Positions 45,301 through 50,864 of a stretch of DNA of 64,000 nucleotides are shown piece by piece. Each line of letters starts with the position of its first letter. The stretch's first letter is position 1. Below the pieces are notes generated by a model, which made no database searches, was not told where the DNA came from, and worked only from the letters and a program-made list of their open reading frames with translations. Source of the stretch: a virus. The stretch spans positions 1 through 64,000 of IMG/VR virus record IMGVR_UViG_3300027668_000013; one strand, given 5' to 3'. Both the position numbers and the translations under genes were made by a program.

Positions 45301-46312
45301 CTCCTCTAATCGTACCGTTCCCTTTAATAATACCTCTTAAAGCAATCGCATCTGTAAAAACGTTTACTTTATTATACAGCATAAAGTCTGATACTTCACT
45401 ATCAGCTATCTTTACAGCTTCTGCGTAAGACACATCATTTGCAAGTGCTTTATCCATAATTTCTTTGTGCATTTCTGCACCCATCATTACAGATTCAGCA
45501 TAGTTAGTAACAGCTGCTGTTCCAAGTTGTGTTATAATTTGTTGTGGGATTTTACCCATCTTAACTAAAGTCCCTATTAAACCTGTAGCACCTTTAACTA
45601 AACTTCCAGCACCAGCACCAATACCAGCAAAACCAACTGTAGAATCTACAAGTCCTTGCAGTCCCCGCATTGTTTGTGCCATTGCGCTATCTCCATAAAT
45701 ACCATTGTATTCATCGTACTTTTCTTTTCTTTCGCCAGCCCATTCAGATAACATGTTTGTATATCCTTCTTCAAATGAATTTGAAAATCCAAACCATTGT
45801 GGTACATCGGCAATATAACCAACGTTTTGAATAAACGTCATTGTACCTTTATAAACACCTCCAGCTACAGCTCGTGTAAGTTGAGAACCAAAATTTTGAG
45901 CTTCTTCAAATGCTTTATCAGCATCGGCATTTACTTTTAGAAAAGCGTTTTGTGGAATTTCATATTCTTCGGCTTCGGCTAATTGAGCGTCAGTAATTGC
46001 TTTAGATTGTAAAGATATATCTTCAAATTCTGAACTACTAACTCCATCTTCTTCATCAAAGTAATTAGACATTTTATCAAACCCGGAAGTATCGTCAACA
46101 GCTGGTTCTTCAACTACTTCTTCTTCAAGATTAGTATCTGCAACTACTTCATTATTAATAACTTCCGGTTTTTCTGGACTTATTTCTGTTCCTTCCTTAA
46201 CCTCTGCTCCAGATCCCACAACCGTAGGATTAACTTCAGTTTCTGGCGTTTCATTTTTATTATTTGATGCAACACCATCTTCGTATAATCTTTCATTAAT
46301 CCTACTTGCCAT
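30344..46312 (-). CDS. Giant virion RNA polymerase polyprotein, 5322 aa
   Basis: This single open frame of almost 16 kb encodes: an acidic low-complexity N-terminus (1-130); hydrophobic glycine-rich segments (about 155-290, GFAGIGAGAGSLVKGATGLIG) that may insert in membranes; a long coiled region (about 480-1070); a zincin motif HEGFH (H2451, E2452, H2455) with a likely third ligand in AEEF (about E2491); the DFDID active-site motif (3868-3872) in GSDFDIDKMYVMMYN, which in YonO/crAss RNA polymerases holds catalytic Mg; a macro-like domain (about 4725-4850, VFGSNPEGRHGKGAA); and a PD-(D/E)xK nuclease (D5072, D5086-F-K5088). In phi14:2 a much shorter homologue is packaged and transcribes early genes. 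Here several functions are fused, and cleavage by the zincin domain is an attractive but untested idea. Confidence 0.85.
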   Translation of the reverse strand: MASRINERLYEDGVASNNKNETPETEVNPTVVGSGAEVKEGTEISPEKPEVINNEVVADTNLEEEVVEEPAVDDTSGFDKMSNYFDEEDGVSSSEFEDISLQSKAITDAQLAEAEEYEIPQNAFLKVNADADKAFEEAQNFGSQLTRAVAGGVYKGTMTFIQNVGYIADVPQWFGFSNSFEEGYTNMLSEWAGERKEKYDEYNGIYGDSAMAQTMRGLQGLVDSTVGFAGIGAGAGSLVKGATGLIGTLVKMGKIPQQIITQLGTAAVTNYAESVMMGAEMHKEIMDKALANDVSYAEAVKIADSEVSDFMLYNKVNVFTDAIALRGIIKGNGTIRGGMKQGFKQQMGNHLKDGLGESFEEMSAGFFQKDNTRDALIQLGLEQKDKSSYLGRATDYATSEEGLTEGFMGFIGGPFQHYTVKAFSASITKAREAAGLIDPVTKPKEFTEERPKRGDIVKEQSVPEGPAPLDPVEKYMAANKGVSKEDASKVVTAKEWDDYREKKKVYDESGVSEDQYNESVKEFDAEMKGYQERKNKHTLEKQEYVNYIENRRLGTNLKAKEDLDKFFKEEGNLMMAYKDAVLDEDGTAMEDIENQRFEGLFARYANRGMIEGLENHLKEVEAGGEGYTAEDQTKATALLSKLEGYSSDYMSLYNKHGTAKANDLFKLKSRIDGLKQTMTAIDKDLDVSRNSIIKEVKSVSGKDVSPLQLELMATKAEMVALNQMRSKLNKNPELKIGLAEQLIAKEAEIEKKIGKLEEEVKVKKGDGSESFGKYISDNEIESLDSYKKFVETAGKKMSAWVGYQGLSKTFEFENSAKSKKLLRKKYHEYLTNEIETKTFNEKDVYTNLAMIGKVELSKKQRQDLIDKLNVANKEITDEMNDVKDQVMRSEKRINAIKRMKIAIDAKSSKAWDDWKEKNEYDFKEQRDKVSTTGRAYSKAKQELNAFEQEKQIGKYGYMRKNKEGLTLQEKQKINIKYSPTEYKRLKEAESSLRKEHSLERAEMKKAISERAVAKTVYKQKKEQVAAQREKMSARYDIAINELKAIEIHETADGFKYRVDKYLETLVDGNIDSEFEEENTTEVIEGEGGGDGALVVGKGEDGPIKGQPTETNTGANKVPTEVPEENKLSITETVAEVNENGLKQAVTNKADALQAEIDALAKAAGVNLEAETGPKEVPDGISVVDLTGVTDNSQPGNPNPEGTTQTTSETLKAVTEVITENLDPSGKLASEVAAAATAQEIAADKANKDVVVTDVTNPEINPPISNSHNSKQKGMNEKYGWSLAYVSSSDGVGDLDDSGISDWLESEITDKRGTSFRFEVDKADGKAKWATKGEGEAAKAIDKFFNDPNSLTEEDMQFLPIRMVAYDRNGNKIKVLAKEVYGRFKLPFDLNVEGQYESVTAARKDIIKALLNGETYETKIESVSTGILKSDTKTGLRNDPSEFFDKPKANGEGKLLVSDGVGLVYDTKENIEDEELENSGRASVGGLAGFVFMKVRSLDNKPFPLKLNSRKLENKEIQAIMEVLVAYAEGADSAALFNGKSNISGLRNKDIMDLLIYTGQASLNTEYPFWINLSDKPSPSITFGKNKKKVELSELQESSVQLEIAESLAVMWRTTNAKFLNQKLNQTDVGNTTFTWFGDEIPSDTNYNDFQFSQKALSTNATFPSNRLFVNPTVIMSEPKNWKKIGGKKETSNWGFLTGTGKEEITKEDIHEFYDYDDTLAGIKAISDPSIKSEPVLSENFYNKTWLGLDALRIKANNYTTYNALTVFLKEQVFPNNEEAKQLVEEIRSTLKKRGDESIISTLQEIATNYGTKDMPAKRVEAGKRLIEILLKNGEDSFFKKTTGFKKSETKRTSFETDAQKKIREKEEEISKSNDEVKPSDLKENADNELTDISKLTELSNHFKEFLPKNNTITITQGGRENTFNVKSRNKSKSFYTAKEAIEYLTELYPKVRKEIEDAGDKIGEEEVLPVAYIPTKVKPLTDAQYLNKVVDSFGKTFDIGVRKGAKSVWYVEINGKQTTFKGKDAVKDAINFVIASREFYKIRGKLPSRDTSTKSETVPDITDPNSNEVFYIRNPNAPKAEQKKSRYFIKGSQILNHKGVEVFAFKEGTKNTVRNKIFANYQIKKGDAVVVEDSYVDKNGKENKFKYVVNRKGVVMSMSQTDSGAILKVFGRTKNILEESVKAFAQKDAAAQKEQTAAEIAKEADVDTTTPGPNEFKDKGAPKKKAVYQNKNNTSGKKEGNPLNVTQKEANGRVEGNPENQTDKFPTNIPDIKIATSLEGKGKVASETDNQNANGLAKPNPGTKKVRNRREVETLTTKQKEIVANGEVANNKNKGTDTQKAEQLVRHMISGKIITDFTPQEQTLINTVPIERKKEIEKEIKDDPTYSIYSKRKTEADITKELENLALILPHVPVEVAKTLIAGAYGGVAEGQFYQGVVTIANGANEGIAYHEGFHAVMDGYLTLRERNNLLKKVQKKYAVNAAQAEEILAEEFREYMLSKRTMKVPNSVKWIYDLLMDLVDAFRTNKGKIFSQIRRGRFDYIPPFAHSKRIINSRLKGGIKQDLIHEAVDHITYQAIQMAGIRSMDLSVQEGFEDLDDIFEIIRKDIVNEINMAYDEADVTDDWVTFDQLELLHSADKKLDNWKDLVELSKDSLKSFALLDSESITDETPMGETQEDDVSGDLNIRQALTYSGKDNATHNTRFMVKMLADPNTTSKNFGGKFKKLAPFEVSWRMLEDSLANIVEDSNGDQVDKMLNKIKSLAVTHPEFNELISQLEAPDDVVPLFKKVQFYRAFSKQKITYNHTGVIVEGEEYNYKIGNADQQSHAKLLRNQFSENFRYKFIENGDFKPDTATEVRARKKLSEVVETFRSIAIELNDDLKGFNKRNEGKFDFSYYITISDALDTLGIEVSPESLQSYVMGSQLTEQVVPGVYEKVTNASEASKFRNSFLKKMIFPFLEPGTTQVKDANGKIIKSGSSYARNNKSLTLEKMISKDYDFDTDENSDFITENSIFQTFASIEGYRKKDTLENMVLGPENNLYWTKSLNNFISKNVNQWKQDHTSLSKLLNSGKYHQSSKWIKFLLGDEYDFNSLEPQELSSQSKQRLEEFAVQVYLSNRVENDSSDPGTAFKNMTTVDMQLDSMNKVLNGVRNKNGSVFSPLTLADKSSHFMFTGLPMDQYRVAQNGQLINVDKNGNADHKAVEDMFQYFTAEVDRYSNARNKKNKTGNEYFDNEGSKKFFWFPELSFGTTLAKEIGLFDSKGVVNISDEKVVIKVKNHIKETIELQHEKAVQTLKDNNIIKENPEGGLTIIGIDSTVLNHYQNENATETDAVNNMVLDYMVNSMTANIEFTMLFTGDPAFYKDISKRTPATSGQGSDLIFTKDEFGKYNTPKDYKILVIKDADTETSEQYDDYLNHLMNQKIVRNGKDVNAYTKEEAIAILKPYRKNELNKADGQAFITPERFKSLMIGLGNWPTNYDEAFERLMDKDGDPDPRDLLAMQPLKGMHFELRNENGSAVPTYLKYSQAVLWPSLVKGTSHEGLLKKMRNPNNPIDEVIYESGAKSGAGTVYNKEDVISGKVDYKTTTLSNYHWKLQQDLPTKYEKKGEALVGSQPRKNIFQNMFERNANGEYVREYVLNGKKLTPDQMAQKINAVESVLSHLGRQKFDQKYDVVNGRITNQEAIYEHLIEKFKRDNVDMNVIEQLETRVPLSLIFQHVDKIEQEIFAELKKATIKLTSTGGSFVQIAGEGFEKTAAYSKIDKFTKNNIRHLEGYDPKSTNKLKGPRIREDGSLSAQVYLPFKDVENIPGWENMSDKDLKDALGDTIKNIVGYRIPNQKISGMDSLEIVGILPPSAGDSVVVYDEITGKTGSDFDIDKMYVMMYNTVFNPKSGILERVNNKNSKLAVNPKTKKKYGARKRAEMALENERLEMWASVLESKGTFTDAILPVDTTWLKNEAYYLHLLNYISEDNTSKKDGLEDVLTETLGIRKNTEEFVNWFKNTKYATDDNVDLNLFLDEKGDALSPTEIFNNYMALPTGLRDEAAAKFFKQRPGSSLEFASPFTQNEIRERNLGGKAGVGITANHLTHHNLLQAVKMAEIYSTDGRSISETLSAYMNAYVDNAKDPFISLINNNLNTANTVFYMLRQGMSASTANRLLSLPEIRNYVKNIDSQNSKLIKKEKKDHIKILGLTKNGSLKTTSATNSVINPWSKTFEKFSHLNMKESELEKLTSKGPNEFTEAEIEEMIVSGESDPGLILFFMEQEQLGRKFNKMVTASKYDTTGPGSGIAEHIATKQLEQEVLDGEFAEEYKAIINETFVGAMKETAFDDVQTLMSNLFSTAKKPMIDLVIKTNQEIGLNSTYQNYDGTDVEFNRKVLKAYQTYSFSNALNLSPENTKAMFFGDRSMAKRLLKLRNTELYSSNSFLNSLGTLVNPGKGPDFVTFASSKKKEGREKDPLWLEWEELYDNEETKAFATDLIKYAYASSGFQKNINSFYDLIPNTILQRSMEDGVLPFNSIMENTFAEGVNFDTFFDQFIGHNVDILPTHTINDKKLKGIADKTGALNKYKGGFSVDSKYIPYSFYSDHGEGKLRKFIVLTPKKKFVDEDVDTGYKHETSKLLYKRMGEKGGKQYYKRVPTLGMSQKGNHITEYAYDTEVESSIVSPFESTLSPDYENSIGNQSSGVGYITNDDSPSFRNGNEPILEEVTEETETEETEEENVEQYYEGNITPEPNTIFVFGSNPEGRHGKGAAKIAKDQFGATSGQGEGLQGNAYALPTKDLRIKENRGFKSISKGDITTSIIKLYEAAKQNPNKQFKVAYRNTTEMSLNGYTGLEMIEMFNDAEGLIDRPSNIVFSKEWVDTGMLKMNKTTEQTPAETTISKLDGLQEVSKQSSLATVESDIGEESVYKLGDQVLERQSNYVTRKLGVEYNGIKYSVDFKNGKITNLKTGAVLKGGITSPIGKAVVDKAIKQSEAKPAMKAGASVGNFVDNVGRDIFDGGKVKTLAEYVKEADTQNKENGFKLNNVTQKEFDLLVDHLTSIKSSFPDMKFISKELFLNANFTAEQIKAQGKDGIGGTLDLLGVDSDGKLHIIDFKNKIFNSDKQQFWDSNLYNDGMFESKLTGWSRQLSIYKEMLEQKGFEVATTSILLVPTEYSYDTEGNIEFGKFHSPNSVGKPIPEEHQSILSSELIEVPQDKEMVEQFRKDTVADVVENKASVPKVEDLPKPPSIEEIKNEDESVVKVFRVNEVSGFRVEVRREIVEGSVVYQAYIVDDVLIENVDKDAAADLKEGKSMLPKGASTQEEAVALAKAKISRFDIQGLLLSLNNSCK

Positions 46313-46373
46313 TGAAAAATATTTTAGTACAAGTGCTAATATAACTAAAATAATAATCAGATACTATTTTCAA

Positions 46374-49300
46374 TTAAGTTGTTCCTACTGTAATATCTTT
46401 TTGATAGTAATTGCTTTTTTTATTTTTATCTTCTACTTTTGCTTTATCCATTAATGCTTGTAATTCTTTAGTGTCTGTGGCAGTCATATTAGATACCCTT
46501 CTCTTAGAAATTATTTCATGGGTATCTGAATTAAATTCCATAATACTAACAGAGTCTTTTTGATTACCACCAAGAAGTCTTAACGTTCCGTCTTGGTTAG
46601 CACCAGCGTTAAAAGCAACATGATAACCTGAAGATCCCTTTGAACCTTTTCTTCTAATTACTATAATATCACCCGGTTTATCATCGTCTTTAGCAACAGC
46701 CGATCCAAGTTTTTGATAATCTCTGGCTCTTATGTTTTTGTAAGGATTATTAATGTTTCCTTTTACTTTTAATCGTTTACCTTCATCATCTGTTAATTTC
46801 TGTACTGGGTCATAACCACCATGTAATAACACATGGTTAACAAAAGCAGCACACCAAGCAGTACTTGTAACAGAGTCTTTCTTTGCAAAATGAGAGTCTG
46901 TTCCACCTATAGCTTCAGTAAAGAATCCGTGGATAGTCTCTTGTTGATCTATGTCATTTTCATTGTAACTAAGAAAAGAAGAAGCGTATTCTATCACGTT
47001 TTCTTTTGTTGGCTTCTTTCCGTCTGGAAAAGGGTAAAGCATTCGCTCTAATCCTTTTTCAACCAATTCTACTTTTTTATCTGCAGCACCTTCTGGATTA
47101 GCTAAATCTTTTTTAATTATTTCTTTTTTAGCAACAGGAGAAACTGTTTTTAAATTTACAATTTTTAATGAATCATCTGTGTTTAATGGGGTAGGAATAT
47201 TTAATTTAGTAAGTTCCTCATCAAAATTATTTACTTTTAAATCCTCTCTATCTAAATTAAATGATTGCGGTTTATCTAAATTTTCAGAATCTTTTTCGTC
47301 GAAATCAAAATTTACCATTTCTTCAACTTCTTCATCAGATATGTTTGTTGGATTTTCATTAACATCAAAATTAGGATTAACTTCTCCTTGATCATCAACA
47401 TATCTTCTACTTGTATTATTAAATTGACTTGGGTTAAATGCTTCAGCGTTGTCAAAAGGAATAGTTGTCTCATTGTCTTGAACTTCCGCTTGAGCTATTT
47501 CATCTTGAGACATTGCTTGTTTTTCAATATCTGTAAATCTATACGGTTCAAATTCTTCTTCTTCTGGTTCAGATGTTAATGATGAATCAGAATAATCAGA
47601 ATACTCTCTCATTTCCGCTTCCATAATAGAATCGAGTTCTTCAGGTCTCATTTTTAAATTTGGTTGAACACCATCTGGATAAGAATACATTCTACCTTCT
47701 GAATAACTCATACCATTTCTACCTTCTGAATATCTTCTACCGTGTCTAAAAGAACCTAATTCAACTTTCTTCTTTTCAATTTCTTTATAGTCTTTAGGTT
47801 TTTTATTAGGGTTTATTTCATATATTTTTTCTCTTACCAACTGTCTCGATATTTCACGAGCATTCATATCTTTAAATCTTGGATAAGCATCTTGAAAGTT
47901 TTTTAATCTTTTAGGATTTGATTCTAAAGTAGAACTGTTTTTATAAACTTTTAAAAATTGAATAGCATCTGGGCCTGTTAGATTTAATTCCTTATTTGTC
48001 ATTCCATTTCCAAGGTCTATGAAAATACCAACTGAGGTTGGATCTAATGAAATTTTATAAGCCCCCCCATCAGAAAAATTGAAATTAAAATCCTTTTTAA
48101 ACGGTTTACCTGCACCAGGCTCTTTAGTTTGTATACTAACTCCATCTCTATGATTTCCAACAGGAGTTCTACTTAAAGAATTTATTCTTGCATTATGTAA
48201 ATCAGATCTAATTTCACTTTCTACCAATTCTCTTTTTGGAACACTATAACCTTTAAGTTCAAGTTTGTATCCACCAGCTGGTTTAGGTTGATTAATAGTA
48301 AAAGGAATTTTAAAATTCTTACCATTTAATGTAAATGTAATATTTTTTTGTCCTGTAATAGGGTCTATATCATCACTAAAGAAACCATCTGATATTGATT
48401 TTGTTAAAACACTAATGTAATCTTTAGGTTCTACAGCATTTGAACCACCTGTTTTAAAAGTACTTCTTGGTGTTTCTTTAGTATTGTTATCTAAAGCTGT
48501 AAAAAATGAACCGTCAAGAATTGTACTAATAGGTAAATTCTTTATAATATCTTTCATAAAAAACTGCCTATCTTCTACTCCAGCTATATCTGATTTTAAA
48601 TTTATAACATTCGATTGATTTAACTCTATTGATACTCCTTTTTCTCTTTTTGCATTTAATGATTTATTAAAAATATCGTCAGATCGAGTAAGTTGATCTT
48701 TCATTTCTTGATGATTATTTTTTACTTTTCTATATTCTTTTTTTTCTTTTGCCATGGTTGCAGAAAATCTTTTAAGTTTTTCCCAACCTGCTTCTGGATC
48801 TCCGTTTCCTATGTTTGTTAAAAATTTTGAGTTTGATGCTACTCCTAATATCTTCTCTTTGTATGATGACATATTCTTTTCAAAGTCATCACTACCTGGT
48901 TTTTCATCGTCGTCTGCGTCTGCATCGGCTCCTTGAAAATACCTACTTTCCATTGAAGAAAGTAATTTAGAAATACCATTAATATTTATACCAGATTTGT
49001 TAGCTCCAGTAGACCTATGAGCATTTGTTGTTCCAGATACTGTACGAGTATAATTATCTCTAATATAATCTACTCCCTCTTTGTAATTAGATCTTACTGT
49101 AGCAAGTTTATCTGCTGTGTATGGAAGATTTGTTTCTGGATCAATATCAAATTTTGTTTTAAGACCTTTAATTAAAAAACCATCTACTTTACTTACAATA
49201 GCAGTTGACATTTTATCTTGTTGTAATTTTAATTCTTTAACTCCATTAGGACGTGCTAAAAGACCTTTTTCGTAAACTTCTCTTTCATTTTCTTTAATTC

Positions 49301-50837
49301 TTAGCTCATTTAAATAAGTTATTTTATCTCTTTGTTTTGCAAGTTTTATAAATTCATCTGCATCTTTTTTACTGTAAAAGAGCTTATCTGTTTTAACGTC
49401 ATCATCATTAAGAACAGTCATGTTATTTACAAGATCGTCATCTCCTTCGGCTATTCTTTTAAAAAGAACATTGTAACCAACTTCACTAATTTCAGAAGTT
49501 ACCCCATCTTGTGAAACATTCACTAACTTTTTAAGTTCTGAATCACTATTAAATATTTTTAATAATCTACCATTAAAATCATCTTTAATTTTATTATTTG
49601 ATTCAACACTTGATAAGTCTTGATTTTTAAAGTTGTTTTTAAAAGTATTGTAAATCTGACCTTGATCGGTATAGTTAAGTAGATAATTTTTATTTCCTTT
49701 TGTTATTTTCTTTTTTAGAGTTTTTAAAAGTTCATCCTCATCTACTTTTTCATTATTTTCTTTAAATTGATTATTGTAGTTATTAGCAGTTGAATTTGAT
49801 ACAACAATCCCTTGCTTTTCTAAAGCTTCCTTTTGAGCTTTTTTATTAGCAATTTCATCTTTAAGTTTATTATCTGCAGTAAGTGTATATTCACTTTCTT
49901 CTTGCATATAAGCATAAGCATCTATGAATCCAAACTTTTCAGCAAACTTCATTTGTTGATATTCAGTTCTACTAAGATCTCTTGTTTCAACCCCTATTGT
50001 ACCGTCAGCATTTTTAACAGGAACTTTTCTGTTTTTATGCATACCAACCATCCTTTCGGCATCAATCATATCTTTGAAATCAGGAAGGTCGTAAATACCT
50101 GAAGCAACTTCTCTAATACGAGCTAAATCTACTCCTTTTTGAACTGTACCTTTAGTAACAAGTTTTCCTAAGTCTTCATCGCGATAAGTTGTAGATGCAC
50201 CAACATTAGCAAATTTTGTAACAGTTTTTCCATTTGCATCTTTAGTTGTATATCTTTGAATTTTATCTCCTTTATTTGCTTTTAGTTTATCAACCCAACC
50301 AACTAAAGTATCGGCTAATTTACTTTCATCATAAAGAATTGGCTCGTCTATTCTACCTCCTCCACGAACTCCTCCTGAACTATTATAACGAGTTCTTAAA
50401 TAATTAGATTGTGCTTTTTTCATTCTACCAGAAAGTTCAGAATCTTTTATTTGTTCTAATTTTTCAGTCATTTCAGCTAAACGAGAAACTGCTTGAGCTC
50501 CTTCTCCAGTAGTAATAAAGTTTCTATATTGAGAAGCTACTCCTTTAACAGAACCACTTAACTTACGCCAATCTCCATTAACAGCCTTTAAAGCGTCACC
50601 AATAGTATTTTGGTACTTATTAACTTCTTCCTTCATTAAAGGTTTATCAGCATCTAATACTTTTTCACCCATTTTAGAACTAATAACAGCCCAGTTATCT
50701 TCAATCGTATCAAACTCCTTTTGTTCGTTTTCTGCTTTTTTTTGCATTACTTCAAAAGGCATAGGGACGTATTGACTAACATATGTTTGACTATATTGGT
50801 CTTGAACTGGTCCCATGTTTTCGTTAACATCACTCAT
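46374..50837 (-). CDS. Virion cargo protein with C-terminal NlpC/CHAP-like peptidase, 1487 aa
   Basis: Residues 1-1250 are helical and hydrophilic, starting MSDVNENMGPVQDQYSQTY, with many asparagine, lysine and acidic residues. The C-terminal part (about 1300-1470) is a cysteine peptidase of the TIGR02594/CHAP type: AWCAAFVNHVLLHGGY with C1329, PGDIIVIRRKG, GYHVAFNAG with H1406, and LLGGNQKDSVSIMEF. Such domains cut peptidoglycan. A large protein with this end in the cargo gene cluster fits an ejected protein that opens the cell wall for DNA and polymerase passage. It precedes the giant polymerase gene by 61 bases. Confidence 0.7.
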   Translation of the reverse strand: MSDVNENMGPVQDQYSQTYVSQYVPMPFEVMQKKAENEQKEFDTIEDNWAVISSKMGEKVLDADKPLMKEEVNKYQNTIGDALKAVNGDWRKLSGSVKGVASQYRNFITTGEGAQAVSRLAEMTEKLEQIKDSELSGRMKKAQSNYLRTRYNSSGGVRGGGRIDEPILYDESKLADTLVGWVDKLKANKGDKIQRYTTKDANGKTVTKFANVGASTTYRDEDLGKLVTKGTVQKGVDLARIREVASGIYDLPDFKDMIDAERMVGMHKNRKVPVKNADGTIGVETRDLSRTEYQQMKFAEKFGFIDAYAYMQEESEYTLTADNKLKDEIANKKAQKEALEKQGIVVSNSTANNYNNQFKENNEKVDEDELLKTLKKKITKGNKNYLLNYTDQGQIYNTFKNNFKNQDLSSVESNNKIKDDFNGRLLKIFNSDSELKKLVNVSQDGVTSEISEVGYNVLFKRIAEGDDDLVNNMTVLNDDDVKTDKLFYSKKDADEFIKLAKQRDKITYLNELRIKENEREVYEKGLLARPNGVKELKLQQDKMSTAIVSKVDGFLIKGLKTKFDIDPETNLPYTADKLATVRSNYKEGVDYIRDNYTRTVSGTTNAHRSTGANKSGININGISKLLSSMESRYFQGADADADDDEKPGSDDFEKNMSSYKEKILGVASNSKFLTNIGNGDPEAGWEKLKRFSATMAKEKKEYRKVKNNHQEMKDQLTRSDDIFNKSLNAKREKGVSIELNQSNVINLKSDIAGVEDRQFFMKDIIKNLPISTILDGSFFTALDNNTKETPRSTFKTGGSNAVEPKDYISVLTKSISDGFFSDDIDPITGQKNITFTLNGKNFKIPFTINQPKPAGGYKLELKGYSVPKRELVESEIRSDLHNARINSLSRTPVGNHRDGVSIQTKEPGAGKPFKKDFNFNFSDGGAYKISLDPTSVGIFIDLGNGMTNKELNLTGPDAIQFLKVYKNSSTLESNPKRLKNFQDAYPRFKDMNAREISRQLVREKIYEINPNKKPKDYKEIEKKKVELGSFRHGRRYSEGRNGMSYSEGRMYSYPDGVQPNLKMRPEELDSIMEAEMREYSDYSDSSLTSEPEEEEFEPYRFTDIEKQAMSQDEIAQAEVQDNETTIPFDNAEAFNPSQFNNTSRRYVDDQGEVNPNFDVNENPTNISDEEVEEMVNFDFDEKDSENLDKPQSFNLDREDLKVNNFDEELTKLNIPTPLNTDDSLKIVNLKTVSPVAKKEIIKKDLANPEGAADKKVELVEKGLERMLYPFPDGKKPTKENVIEYASSFLSYNENDIDQQETIHGFFTEAIGGTDSHFAKKDSVTSTAWCAAFVNHVLLHGGYDPVQKLTDDEGKRLKVKGNINNPYKNIRARDYQKLGSAVAKDDDKPGDIIVIRRKGSKGSSGYHVAFNAGANQDGTLRLLGGNQKDSVSIMEFNSDTHEIISKRRVSNMTATDTKELQALMDKAKVEDKNKKSNYYQKDITVGTT

Positions 50838-50864
50838 AACTAAAATATATTATTAGTATTTATT

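Noticed and set aside
30344-46312. Many plus-strand open frames of 60-130 codons inside the giant polymerase gene
   Set aside because: They are antisense to a single long coding frame, have low-complexity or membrane-like translations typical of reverse-strand AT-rich code, and lack spacing or leaders of real genes.
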